A DNA stretch of 64,000 bases from Ailurus styani (lineage: Eukaryota; Chordata; Mammalia; Carnivora; Ailuridae), in the NCBI GenBank assembly GCA_002007465.1, contig LNAC01000277.1, forward strand, positions 1,700,989 through 1,764,988. Reading direction: 5' to 3'. Below the pieces are notes generated by a model that was not told where the DNA came from, searched no databases, and saw only the letters and a list, made by a program, of their open reading frames with translations. A program made the position numbers and the translations under genes. Shown one piece after another: positions 34,081-44,973 of this stretch. The first letter of the stretch is position 1. Every line of letters starts with the position of its first letter.

Positions 34081-34200
34081 ACATCGAGATATTGGCACAT
34101 ATGCTGACACGCTGACATTTTCACGCTTTTATTAATTAGCAATTAATGCCAAAAGTGACGAGCAGGCATTTGCAAAGAGGCCAATTAAAGACTACATATT
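34081..34200. promoter_or_regulatory. candidate conserved noncoding element (homeodomain-type motifs)
   Basis: TTATTAATTAGCAATTAATG lies at about 34129-34148, with a further CCAATTAAAG at 34181-34190. The closely spaced ATTA cores suit homeodomain binding. The sequence is unique and high-complexity in a repeat-free neighbourhood. Function is inferred from the motif content only. Confidence 0.25.
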
Positions 34201-36390
34201 GTCAAAATGCCTAGAACCCAGAAGCCCAGCGGGCAGGAGTGTCTCGGCAAGCAATGCCCCACTGAGTGATTGTTCTTGTTCAAATCCTCTAAGTATGAAA
34301 ACTTGTCAAGCTGCCTTGAAAATACTTGTTCCCAGGTTGGTACTGGTAGAGTTAATACTATCTTAGTCATGTTCATGGGAACATTTTTTCAGAAGCAAAA
34401 GCATTTTATATATACAATGGTATGTCAGTTTCAAATACTGCTGAGAGACTTTTCTTTCCTCTAATTAAAAAAACTAATTAGGCCTAATAATCCAAATAAA
34501 TTAGATACTTATAAGTAAGTATAGTCTACATTCTATGATATAGCCTATTTACAAAGGACGTTGCAAGTGAGGTTGAACATACCAGGGTTGATTAGACCTA
34601 GAGTTACATTTTCAGCCTGGGATTTAATAGTCATGTGACATGGGTAACCACTCATGGGTAACCAAATAGGAAAATTTCAGTTTTCCTATTATAAATTTTA
34701 AATGGTAACACATGTCTCGCTGGGTTGCTGTGCTGATTTGATATACAGCTTCATATTTCGAGGCTAACTTTTCCTCCTTGCATGTTTCCTGACCTTATCT
34801 TCCTCCTTCTTTCTGGCAATTCCCGTGAGTGACTGACTTCAACTTCCTCTGGGCAGGTGTCAGGAAAGGAGGGAAGTAGAAGTACCCTGAGAAACTCTGT
34901 CCGGGTTTATTTTTCCAAGAGCATAAGCTCATAGGACAACTTAAAGGTTTTGCCAAAGGGAAGAAAAGGAAGAAAGGGGTGTGTGCAAAAGGAAAGGATC
35001 TGGAAAAACTTAAAGCAGGATTTCTCTCAGTCTACTACACTGATATCCTGGGATGGGAGAAACAGAGAGGACTGTGGATTCTAGGAGCCAGTAGTGTTCA
35101 TGCTGCTTTCTGGTAGTGTCCACTGAGGTAGCAAAATCCAGAAAAGGAATGACTACATGGTAGGTATAGGCTGATGAGGCCTCAGGAAGCTCCACAGTGG
35201 TTCCCTGTGACCAAAAGAAGCTTGGTAGCCACTGAGTACCACTAGAGCAGAGAAGCCATGTGGGTAGGAAGAAGGCATGTTTCAGTGGGAAGCTGTGAGA
35301 ACACATGACTGATGAGCAAGGGTCCCCCTCTCTGGTTCTTTGTATGCTCTCAGCACAGTATCACAATTCTGGATGGTAGGGGAGAAAACCCAAGAATGAC
35401 TGTCATTAAGTTTCCTGCCAGCCAGAGGGATGGGCATGAAAATAAAGTTTAAACTGATTTATTTAAAATGAAGATAGGAACTATTTCTTGCATACTTGAA
35501 TATATGGAATGAGATCCATATCACCTCATATGTGAAACATTCAACGTTACCTCAGGCATGTGGAAGACACTCTGTTAATATTAGCTGTCATTATCTATCA
35601 ATTGGCATTGACAACTATAAAAGGGGTAATAAAAAAACCCTCTAATATGAAACCATATTCTGTGAGAGACAAGTTTGGATATATTGGTACAATTTTCTCT
35701 GAACCTGAACTTGGAACTCATTCCCCATTGTAATATTTAACTGAGTACCAGAATGGTTGAGACATACTTTAATGTGCTAGAGGAGGGGAGAATCAGATCA
35801 ATGGTCAGATAAAATGGTGAGGACTGGATTCAGGATTTCAGCCTTATTTAACTGGGTAGGGACAAAGCCTCATTCCCTGGAGCTACACATACGTCTAAGA
35901 TCTTTTGGACTGTTTTTGTTTTGCTTTTAGTGTTCAACCTGTAGTGATGGAATCTCAGATGGGACATGTAATACATTTTTGGGTAAACAATGCTTTTGAC
36001 TGACTACTTTGGTAAAAAAGAGCATTGAATTGAAATCTAATGGGAATTGACTCTTGACTACCAATTTGGAGCTCGAGGACTCAGGCTGAGCTGAGAATGG
36101 GGGTGAGGGCACCAGAGATGCCTTTTGTGTCAATCAGGTGAAAGCTGTTGCCTTCCACTAGAACAACAATCCCAGGAGGTCAACCCACTCTGTCAGGGTC
36201 ACCAAGAAAGGCACAACTCACACTCAGATGGGCACTGGTGGAGCAACACTGTCCTCACACAGAGACAAAACAGGATCAGTCTTAGTAGTGAGTGTCAGTC
36301 CCCCATCAACCAGTGGGGCTCACCTTGCAGCTGACGCAGGAAGATGGTTTCTGTTGCAGGCAAAGGACTTTGTCCCCTCCCTGCGGGGAA

Positions 36391-36420
36391 CAGATAAAGC
36401 AGTGGGATGAGTCACGTGCC
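36391..36420. promoter_or_regulatory. overlapping AP-1 and E-box motifs beside a GATA core
   Basis: TGAGTCA (36408-36414) overlaps CACGTG (36413-36418). AGATAA lies 10 bp upstream at 36392-36397. Such motifs arise by chance in this length of DNA, so this is a weak call. Confidence 0.2.
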
Positions 36421-36572
36421 TTACGATGCATACAGTGAAGCAGTACAAACCCAGAACATGGAAACAAATAAATATGCCTGACCTAGGCTGAAGGAAATGT
36501 TCCAGGCCCAGGACATACTGTTATGTAACCGTTCAAAGGTCAAAAGTCTATACACCTGTGACTGCCTTTCTT

Positions 36573-36771
36573 TTTTTTTTTTTTAAAGATTTTATTTATT
36601 CTTTTGACACAGAGAGAGAGATTACAAGTCGGCAGAGAGAGAGAGAGGAGAGAGAAGGAAGCAGGCTCCCTGCTGAGCAGAGAGCCCGACGTGGGCCTCG
36701 ATCCCAGGACCCTGGGATCATGACCTGAGCCGAAGGCAGCGGCTTTAACCCACTGAGCCACCCAGGCGCCC
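36573..36771 (-). mobile_element. CAN-type SINE with 16-bp TSD
   Basis: A good match to the arctoid type, with head ending GAGCCACCCAGGCGCCC. The TSD TGTGACTGCCTTTCTT is at 36557-36572 and 36772-36787, exact. Confidence 0.96.
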
Positions 36772-36787
36772 TGTGACTGCCTTTCTT

Positions 36788-37854
36788 AACATGTTGTTTC
36801 CAGCAATGGCTAGTGCATCCCTAACCCATTGTTGTTGATCTCTCTGCAAGTAGCTTCTTGCCTGCCATTCTTCTTTACCTTCTCAATCTTTAGAATTCTT
36901 GGAATTGGAGATGTTTGGGGGAGAATATATATCAGGCTACCAAAACAATTTTGGCTTTTCATTCAGGCAGAGAAGAAATCATAGTTTTTCTATTTGAATT
37001 CCAACATTTGCCTAGTTCTAGTAGTCTGGGATGGGAATTCTCTCCTGTGTGCTAAGCAAGGAAACTCTGCACAAAAAGGTTGAGAAGAGGTCATCTTTGG
37101 CCTTCTCCAGGGCTCACCTCCAGGGGTCCAGTTTCCTCAGAAAGCCTTCCTTTGCCCTTCTAATACAGAGATTCCCTGTGTGCCTAAGGTGACCATACAT
37201 TTGGTTTGCCCAGGACAGTCTTTGTCTGCTTGTCAACTTTTTCCTACTTCGCCTTCCAAGTATCACTATCCCTTTTGTTCTTCAAGATGGCAAGTGGGTA
37301 TTCTGATCAATTACTTCATTATTATTATTACTTCTGCTAATAATAAACACTTGTATTGCAGATTATAAACATACTGCCTCTATGATAGTAGATGAATTTG
37401 CCCCACATTTTTGGCTGTTTCAGTGAGGAGAAGCACGTTACTATTCTTTCATGCCCTAGAATCCAGGGTTTCTATATGTCCTCCTAATCCAAAAAGTTGT
37501 TCTGATAAGAAAACCTTAATAAAACAGAAGGGATGGGATTAATGGACAAGTAAGGGGGGAAGATAAGGTGGAGCCTTCTAGAAAAGCCAGGGAACTGCTC
37601 TCATCTTCCTTGAATGACCATAAAGTTTCAGCCCAAACCTAGGAAAGTAAAAGCCAAACTTTCAACATCTAAATCATAGACATGAGGAAGAATGGCTTTC
37701 TCTTGGTCTCTCTCAATCTATCAAAACCTTAACTTTTGGAGGTCACCCTGTTAGGCAGAGTTGCAGGAAACCAACAAGGACACTGGCAACTTTCAAAGGT
37801 TTCCTTGATGCCAAATAGCAAATTCATTGGCATAGAAGTGGAAAAATATAAGTG
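36788..37854. other. mostly unassigned; possible L2 and MITE scraps
   Basis: GTGACCATACATTTGGTTTG at 37190 recalls the end of a hAT-type MITE, and 37120-37180 and 37280-37370 look L2-like. None is strong. Confidence 0.3.
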
Positions 37855-38035
37855 ATGAAGTGTAGTGGTTAGGGGCACAGGTTTCTGGATGAGAAACTTA
37901 CCCTCAGTCCCATATGTGACACAAGTCACTTCTATGGATTCATAACATGACTAATAACCAGTGAATGGAAAGTGAGGGAGCTGTCTCTAGTAAAATCTGA
38001 CATATAGGACAGATAATAATAAATGATGATGATAA
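37855..38035 (+). mobile_element. MIR SINE, diverged
   Basis: AAGTGTAGTGGTTAGGGGCA, then CAAGTCACTTCTATGG, then a TGACATATAGGACAGATAAT tail follows the MIR sequence. Confidence 0.55.
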
Positions 38036-38163
38036 TAAATTAATCATAGAAGTTCACAATGAAAATTTTTGTTTAATTTCTATATATTTAACAAAATTCA
38101 TCTAAATATTTTGCTTTTTTTAAACTTAAAATATGTATTTTACTTTAAAAAACTTTATAATAG

Positions 38164-38345
38164 GGGTGCCTGGGTGGCTCAGTCGTTAAGAATCTGCCTC
38201 CAGTTTAGGTCATGATTCCAGGGTCCTGGGATTGAGCCCCATGTTGGGCTCCCTGCTCAGCCAGGAGTCTGCTTCTCCCTCTCCCTTTGCCCCTCCCCCT
38301 GCTCATGTTCTCTCTCTCTCAAATAAATAAAATCTCTAAAATAAA
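38164..38345 (+). mobile_element. old CAN-type SINE
   Basis: GGGGTGCCTGGGTGGCTCAG at the head, then CTGCCTCCAGTTTAGGTCAT, then a CT-rich body and a tail of AAATAAATAAAATC type. No clear TSD. Confidence 0.9.
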
Positions 38346-38399
38346 TAAATACCTTTAAAATATATAGTTTCCTAGAAAGCTACTTATTGCAGTCATTGT

Positions 38400-39010
38400 T
38401 CACTAAAGATTCATTAAACAATGACTATTTTTAGTGATTTATTTATTAAATGACTTATTAAGTGTCCACTATGTGCCAAGGGCTATGCAAGGCCCTTGGG
38501 ATACAATGGTGAGGACAGGGAACCATGGTGCCGTCATGGAGCTTACAGCCCAAAGAGAGAGACAACAAATAAACAAGTGAATACAGAAATAAACAAAATA
38601 AAAAACTGTGATGTTTCTGAGGAAAAAAGAATAAAGGTAAATTATAGGGTCACACAGAAGAAACTACTTCAGATTGAAAGGACAGGGAAAGCTTCTCTGT
38701 GGAGATGACATTAAGTTGAAAGCAAAATAATAAGTGGTATTTTGTACAGTAAAAACTGGGGAAAGAGGACAACAGCCTGCCCAGGGATGCTGAGGTGGTA
38801 AAAAGCTGGGTGTCCTGGCCTGACTCAGAGAGGGTCCTTTGCGGCAATGATGAGTGAGCCAGGGCACCATGGACCATGGGCCTAGACTGGATTGTCAACC
38901 AGATCATATGGGGCTTTGCAGGCTCTTCTAAGGGGGTTGAAAATCATTCCAGGTGGGATGGAAAACCACTGATGGTTTTAAGGAAGAGAGTGACAGAATC
39001 TGGTATTTAG
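38400..39010 (+). mobile_element. ancient L2-like repeat
   Basis: GTGTCCACTATGTGCCAAGG, then CATGGAGCTTACAGCCCAAA, then GGGGCTTTGCAGGCTCTTCT, then TTTTAAGGAAGAGAGTGACA. This is the best-preserved example in the window of the family also seen at 1-380 and 10620-11150. An open frame on the minus strand (38650-38907) is not a gene. Confidence 0.6.
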
Positions 39011-39477
39011 CAAATAATCTGGGTAGGGCTGTGCACGTGAGAGTTGACCTAGCTCAGAGAGGGTAGAGGGCGCAGGTATGGAGAGAAGTGGATGAAGCAA
39101 AGCTGTTCTCTGAAAACAGAGTGGTCATGACTTACCAATGGCCTGGGGGTGGCATGTGAAGGAGTGAAGGGAGGAGGCTTGGAATTTAAGTTTCTATTTT
39201 ACATAACTGGTGGATGAAGCCCATAACAGGATGGGAGATGCCAGAGGAGGAAGTTGATTGCACGGAAAGATTGAGAGTTCATTTTTGGACATGCTATTGT
39301 CATACTTATGATTCCAGGCCATCCCAGCTCCTCATAGTTATGGCTCTACATAGGTCCCTGCCCACGTGAGGGTACGTGGAAACATGCTGCCAGGTAGTGG
39401 AATGCTGAATGAATTTGTGGTTCAGTATTTATGGCCGGTGGTCAGCAAATGTCGGGAGACATTTACTGTATTAGGAT

Positions 39478-39960
39478 TCTGTTTTGAGTGGCAGAGAACC
39501 AATTTAAACCACTTACTCAACAAAGGGAATTTATTGCCTCGTGTATCTGAAAAAGGCAGGAGTGCCCCAGGCACAGTTGGATATTCAAGTGTCCAAATGA
39601 TGTTGTTCTCTCCTCCTTGTCTCCCTCAGTCTCTCTCCATCTGTCTCTGTCTACTTTGGTCTTTTTATTTTTCTTTCTTCTGTACTGCTTCATTCTTAGG
39701 CTCCCTTTTCCTGATGGTAAATGCCTTTAACTTCAAATGTTCATACAGTCCTCATAGCTCACAATCTCAAAGGCGGTGTGAGAGCCTCTGCCCCAGGGCC
39801 CACATAATTATGTGCTCATGAATTCCAATCACCACAGAATGGAGTTCTCTGGACAGTCTGGATCACGTGTTTACTCCTGGGCAGGGCAGAGTTGCCTCCA
39901 CTAGAACCACAAGAAATAGGTTCTGCAAAGACAGTGGTTGAGTTCCCAGAGCAGAAGAAA
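39478..39960 (+). mobile_element. ancient interspersed repeat, as at 9195
   Basis: The head GAACCAATTTAAACCACTTA, then CAAAGGGAATTTATTGCCTC; the body is CT-rich. A 151-codon open frame (39366-39821) crosses it, but the frame is a by-product of the repeat and CT-rich sequence. Confidence 0.45.
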
Positions 39961-40212
39961 TACTGGATAGGCTACAAACCAGTCAATGGCAAGAAATAAT
40001 GACTTTATTTCAGAATTGTTATCTGCAGCTCTTCTCTTTAGCAGGAATTGCATTGCCAATCAGTCGTCTAATAAAGGCAGATCATAACAAATCCTTGTCC
40101 TCTGTATATACAACAATGCTTATATTTCTATTTCTAATAGTAGGAGGCATGCATCCACCGCACCCAGAGGTGACATCTTGTGGTCAAGCTATAAATTAAA
40201 AAGAATAGTGGA

Positions 40213-40466
40213 GGGCGCCTGGGTGGCTCAGTGGGTTAAAGCCGCTGCCTTCGGCTCAGGTCATGATCCCAGGGTCCTGGGATCGAGGCCCACATCGGGC
40301 TCTCTGCTCGGCAGGGAGCCTGCTTCCTCCTCTCTCCTCTCTCTCTGCCTGCCTCTCTGCCTACTTGTAATCTCTCTCTCTGTGTCAAATGAATAAATAA
40401 AATCTTTAAAAAAAANCTCTGTGTCAAATGAATAAATAAAAAATAAAAAATAAAAAATAAATAAAT
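40213..40466 (+). mobile_element. CAN-type SINE with 15-bp TSD and a one-N join
   Basis: A nearly perfect arctoid head: GGCGCCTGGGTGGCTCAGTG, then CGCTGCCTTCGGCTCAGG. The TSD AAAAAGAATAGTGGA is at 40198-40212 and 40467-40481. An N at 40416 is followed by a copy of the preceding 25 bases, so the tail is misassembled. Confidence 0.95.
40377..40441. other. duplicated 25-bp segment around N (assembly artefact)
   Basis: CTCTGTGTCAAATGAATAAA plus its A-rich continuation occurs at 40377-40401 and again at 40417-40441, with N at 40416 between. Confidence 0.85.
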
Positions 40467-40481
40467 AAAAAGAATAGTGGA

Positions 40482-41513
40482 AAAAAGGACTCTAAAGAAA
40501 TAATAATCTGATGGAACAGTGGGGAGTATATTGAGGAATATAAATGAAGAAAGTTGATGATTGCTGGAGCTGGGTATATGGAAGTTTATTACAACAGCCA
40601 ATTTATGTGTTTGAAATTTTCCTTAAAGGGGTACTTTTAAAAAATGAGGGAGGTTGGCAATGAGTAATGACAGAATAAATCATCCTTTAAATGACAACTG
40701 GAAATTATTGTTTGGGGTTTCAAGATGTCCTTCTTTCTAAACTCCTGAAGTAGCATTACACTGTGGGCTTGGTATGGAAATCAGAGGCGAACCTGTAGTA
40801 AAACCATCTATCATAGCCCATACTTAGCCAATTATCTAAGTCAAAGGCTAAGGTTAAAAAAAAGGGAGAAGAAAACTGCAAATAACCTTGTAGAATTCTC
40901 AGTAGATTTCTCCAAAAGAGGAAAATATATGATAGTTGCCATAATGGAAATACCATACACTAGGCCTACCTGCTCCTTGGCTAGAATTTTGAAAGGGTTC
41001 CAGGACTGTAGTCTATTAAAAAGAAGACACAAATATCAAATGGAATGCATTAGGTTATTGAGTTTAATATCTTGAGAACACCAAGATTTCCTTTTTAAAA
41101 TTATATAGACTATACTTTGAGTTCCGCCCATAAGGTTGAAAAGAAAAGAAAAAAAAAACAGAAAAGACTAGTATCCACTCTTTCACAGCTGTCCCTTGAT
41201 GGTTCTAGAGATGAATCAATCTTCCAAAGGGCACTTTAGTTAGCTTAAGCCTTTTAATCCATTCCATAACAGGAGTGAGCAATACCCAGATCCAGTAAGG
41301 AATTCTGCAAAGTCCAAACCTCTTAACCTTAGTTTATACAGTTGGGTAAATAAATTTCCAAGGTGTCAGCTAAGAGTAATCTCAGCTTCTCTATGACCTT
41401 AACTCATCAACTTTATACCTTATGTGTCTTTTTTTTTTTTTTAACTCTACCCAGTGGCCAAACTCAGGTCTTCCAAAATGAGTTTATTGTTTTTGTTATA
41501 CTAAAAAAGATTT
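40482..41513. other. no recognisable repeat
   Basis: AT-rich spacer with A-rich and T-rich runs near 41145 and 41428. No gene signal. Confidence 0.4.
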
Positions 41514-41680
41514 AGAACATAACAGGGTTGGGTGCCTGGGTGGCTCAGTGGGTTAAAGCCTCTGCCTTCGGCTCAGGTCATGATCTCAGGGTCCTGGGAT
41601 CGAGCCCCACAACGGGCTCTCTGCTCGGCAGAGAGCCTACTTCCTCCTCTCCCTCTCTGCCTGCCTCTCTGCCTACTTGT

Positions 41681-41718
<38 letters not shown>
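41681..41718. repeat. (CT)n tract in SINE
   Basis: About 19 perfect CT units, longer than in the other copies here. Confidence 0.95.
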
Positions 41719-41720
<2 letters not shown>

Positions 41721-41732
41721 AAACAAAAAAAA

Positions 41733-41859
41733 NNNNNNNNNNNNNNNNNNNNNNNNNNNNNNNNNNNNNNNNNNNNNNNNNNNNNNNNNNNNNNNNNNNN
41801 NNNNNNNNNNNNNNNNNNNNNNNNNNNNNNNNNNNNNNNNNNNNNNNNNNNNNNNNNNN
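41733..41859. other. assembly gap, 127 N
   Basis: A run of 127 N inside the A-rich tail of a SINE. The base before is an A run and the sequence after is A-rich. Confidence 0.99.
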
Positions 41860-41978
41860 AAAAAAAAAAAAAGAACATAACAGGGTTAACATTATATTTC
41901 AGATTTAATAAGCTTCCAGGTAGTTTCTTTCCATTTTTATTTTGTATGCCATCCCACTAACTTGGCTATGGTATATAA

Positions 41979-41980
<2 letters not shown>

Positions 41981-42015
<35 letters not shown>
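41981..42015. repeat. (GT)n microsatellite
   Basis: About 17 uninterrupted GT units. Confidence 0.97.
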
Positions 42016-42017
<2 letters not shown>

Positions 42018-43260
42018 GCTAAAAGGGAAATACACACATACCCACATACCCCTATGGTAAAATAGTGCCTAACATGTTACAACTGTGTTACTTTTTTAAT
42101 TTGAACCATTTTCCCTCAATAAATATTTCTGTTAATTTAACTTTATTGTGTAAAAATATGAAAAAGGAAGTATCTAGCGCGATTTGCCTTATCTGACTGA
42201 TTTCCTATATGAACCCAAGGGAAAAAATAAAATCAGGCAATGTCCTCTGAGGGCACAGTCTTGGCCAGATGACAGACCTTCATGCTCATCCTTAGTTCCG
42301 CCACATTGATTGGAAACAGTGCCTTAGAGGAAGAGCATCTGGGTCTTTTGTCACTTGCTATCTTGTTTCCTTTGTCCTTTGTTTTTGCTTGGTAATTGAT
42401 ATGGTTGGTATATCCAGAGAACTTCTGAGCACTGGGCACAGATTTTCACACTGGAAAATAAACACGTAAAGAGGTCTCAGCCAAATCCACTGAGTAGGGA
42501 TGCTCAGTACAGTCAAGTGTGATGTAGTCACACAACAGGCATGTGTTAAGTTTATAAATGTGTCCCTGAACTGATGCATTTGCTTCTGTGTTACATTTGG
42601 CACCAAACCCTTCCCAACTTAGCAATTTCAATTCCTTCCATTAAACTCTCCATGTTCATCTCTTGTTTTTCTGACCATCTGTGCTCAGTCTTTTATCACA
42701 AAATTCATAAATAGCTTTGCTAAACTAAACAAATCAGTTTTTTCATAGATCAAAGAAAGAGACCTGTTTCAAATTCCCCAATTTCTGTAGAAATAAGAGC
42801 AGAAGGCTTAGTGTCTGTCTTCTTTTGGATGTAGATTAGCTGGTGGATTGAGACCATAGATTTTTGGAACATCATTGTTTCTCACTAACTTTATAACATA
42901 TAGTTTCTTCCTCATATTCTTTAAAACAAGAAATTATAAAGAAAGACATCATGGCTCACATTTTTTGCTCAAAAGATTTGGGATTCATAATTGCACCAAC
43001 TAGCCAGTAGTTCCTAATGCAAAATATTACACACTATACACACTTAAAAATAATTTATTGAATGATATAGTAAGTGAACATTGCATATTTCATTGAATTA
43101 CACCTATTTTTAAAAATATTGAACACAGGTCTAATACATAGTAGGTATCCAATGAATGCCATGTAAAATTAATATGCAAATTTAAACAACTGAATAAAAT
43201 AGCTATAAATCAATGACTATTCATAAAGGTATTGATTTAGAGCATTTGACTGCATAAAGG
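42016..43260. other. no recognisable repeat of note
   Basis: AT-rich. A pair of minus-strand open frames at 42233-42631 overlap in different frames and are of unknown family. Weak MIR-like scrap near 43128-43165. Confidence 0.35.
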
Positions 43261-43560
43261 TATTGATTTAACAACTATTTGTTCAGTATCTTCTCTTTCT
43301 CAAGGGCAGTGCTAATATAGGCAAAAATAGAAATGCAATTCCTGATCTTGTGGAGTACATGGTGTGAGTGCAACAGATATTAATCAATATTTACACTTAG
43401 GATTGTGTGATGCAGAAAATACTTTGTTGTATGAAAAAGCATTACAAAGAAAAACTCTGTATACTGGAAGTGGACAAACCTCAAGACTTTCTTGCAAAAG
43501 AGGTGTTTAATCTACGATCTAATGGATAAGTAGGAAAGATAGTTGAGATAGGGTATAACT
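43261..43560 (+). mobile_element. ancient L2-like repeat, short
   Basis: CAAGGGCAGTGCTAATATAG, then TCCTGATCTTGTGGAGTACA, then AAGAGGTGTTTAATCTACGA in the order seen in the L2-like family. Confidence 0.4.
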
Positions 43561-43913
43561 GACATACTGTTCTTGACAAAATGTTTAACCTGAATCTAAT
43601 CTTAAGAAAGAAATCAACTAAATCAAGATCGTGTGAAGTTTTTCAAAATAGAATGTTGGTGGGGAAAATGTTGGGGAAAATGACTAGGATAAAACAGAGT
43701 TCATATTATAACTAGTTGTGTTAGCTATCTGTTGTGTGTACAAAATTACCCTCAAACCTAGCAGCTTAAAACAGTTTATTATCTCATAAACATTTATTAT
43801 CTCACACAGTTATGAGAGTCAGGAATTCAGGAGCAGCTTAGCTGTGTGGTCCTGGGTCTGGGTGTATCCCAAAGTTGCAATCAGGGTGTTTTTTAGAGCT
43901 GTAGTCCAATGTT

Positions 43914-43996
43914 CTTCTCCTCTTCCTCCTTTTTCTTGTTTCCTTGTTCTCTTCCTGTCTTCCTTCTCCTTTTCCTCCACCTTGTTCTTTTTTTAC
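43914..43996. repeat. CT-rich tract
   Basis: A pyrimidine-rich run of CTTCCT-like units lies between the LTR and the hAT-like remnant. Confidence 0.6.
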
Positions 43997-44322
43997 CTCT
44001 TTTAAAATATGTAAAACTATTCTAGGGGTGCCTGAATGGCTCTGTGTTAAGCAACAAACTCTTGCTTTTGTCTCAGGTCATGATCTCAGGGTTGTGAAAT
44101 CAAGCCCTGCATCAGACTCTGCACTGGGCATGGAGCCCACTTAGGATTCTCTCTCTCTCTCTCTTTCCCTCTGCCCCTGCCCCCACTCACATTCTCTATT
44201 CCCCTCTAAGTAAATAAATATTTAAAAAAACCCAACAAACTATTCTAGGTTTGAGTGCCATATAACAACTGGCCATGCGAGGGTACCTGGCCCATGCATT
44301 GTAGCTTGCTGACCCCTGATCT
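43997..44322 (-). mobile_element. hAT-type nonautonomous element inside the LTR
   Basis: The right end GGCCCATGCATTGTAGCTTGC then TGACCCCTG resembles the reversed end of the CAGGGGTC(A/G)GCAAACT family. AAAATATGTAAAACTATTCTAG at the left matches its inner part. A SINE splits it. Confidence 0.55.
44027..44236 (+). mobile_element. CAN-type SINE with 13-bp TSD
   Basis: Head GGTGCCTGAATGGCTCTG, then GTCTCAGGTCATGATCTCAG; tail AAATAAATATTTAAAAAAA. AAACTATTCTAGG is at 44014-44026 and 44237-44249. Confidence 0.93.
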
Positions 44323-44834
44323 AAAAGCTTGAATGGGACTACAAGACCTATTTCCAACAGTGGCTCATTCATATGGTTGTTGGCAGGAGGCCTCAGTTTC
44401 TCACGGTGTGGTCCTCGCCGTACACCTGCTTGAGTGTCCTCATGTCAAGGCCGCTGTCTACCCCCAGAATGGTGGATCCAAAAGCAAAGGCAAGGAAGAT
44501 GTCACAATTCTTCTTATGACCTAGTCTTGAAATTCATACATGGTCACTTCTGCCACATTATAATCAAGCCATTAAATCTAGCTTACACTGAAGGAGAAGG
44601 GGACCCACTTTTAAAGGAAGGGATAATCAAAACTTTGTGGACAAATTTTGAAATTAACACAACACTCTTGTCCTCTGTGATTCTCATCATACTCCTAATG
44701 GTGAGGAAAAGTTGGAAAACAGCACTGGACACTTAAAAATTTTATCTTCTTTACTCCAAATAGCTTTTGTAGTTAAGAACTGAAGCACATGATACTTGAA
44801 AGCAAAGATCTCTTTTAAAGAATCTGTAATATTG

Positions 44835-44960
44835 GGGAGCCTAGCTGGTTCAGCTGGAAGAACATGTGACTCTTGATCTCAGCATTGTAAGTTTGAGCTC
44901 CACGGTAGGTGTAGATATTAAATAAAATAAACTTTAAAAAATAAAAAAAGAAAATAAGTT
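44835..44960 (+). mobile_element. short tRNA-Lys-headed SINE with 13-bp TSD
   Basis: The head GGGGAGCCTAGCTGGTTCAG, then AACATGTGACTCTTGATCTC and TGAGCTCCACGGTAGGTG, is tRNA-Lys with drift: D-arm, CTT anticodon position and T-arm are all visible. A-rich tail follows directly, with no CT-rich middle. The TSD ATCTGTAATATTG is at 44822-44834 and 44961-44973. Confidence 0.92.
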
Positions 44961-44973
44961 ATCTGTAATATTG

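Larger units (their letters stand above)
33415..36556. other. mostly repeat-poor, noncoding
   Basis: I recognise almost no interspersed repeats for 3 kb, apart from a MIR3-like scrap at 35545-35605. Open frames are at most 98 codons with no families. A small AT-rich motif cluster lies at 34081-34200 (separate entry). Confidence 0.4.
41530..41871 (+). mobile_element. CAN-type SINE with 16-bp TSD and internal gap
   Basis: A well-preserved head, GGTGCCTGGGTGGCTCAGTG, then CTCTGCCTTCGGCTCAGG, a long (CT)n tract and an A-rich tail that contains the N gap at 41733-41859. The TSD AGAACATAACAGGGTT is at 41514-41529 and 41872-41887. Young-looking copy. Confidence 0.96.
43715..44665 (-). mobile_element. 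MLT1-type LTR, reversed, interrupted
   Basis: The left part (to about 43912) has TAGCAGCTTAAAACAGTTTA and CAGGAATTCAGGAGCAGCTT. The right part (from about 44330) has GTTGGCAGGAGGCCTCAGTT and CCTTATGAC-like blocks to about 44665. The two parts are consecutive in the LTR, so 43915-44322 is a later insertion. Confidence 0.65.

Noticed and set aside
39366..39821. 151-codon plus-strand protein
   Set aside because: It crosses an ancient repeat and a CT-rich tract, with no family or domain.
41528..41960. Long frames across 41.5-42.0 kb
   Set aside because: They are open only because of the N gap and the SINE's (CT)n tract.
44835..44912. tRNA-Lys gene
   Set aside because: Tail, TSD and drift in the stems show a SINE, not a tRNA gene.
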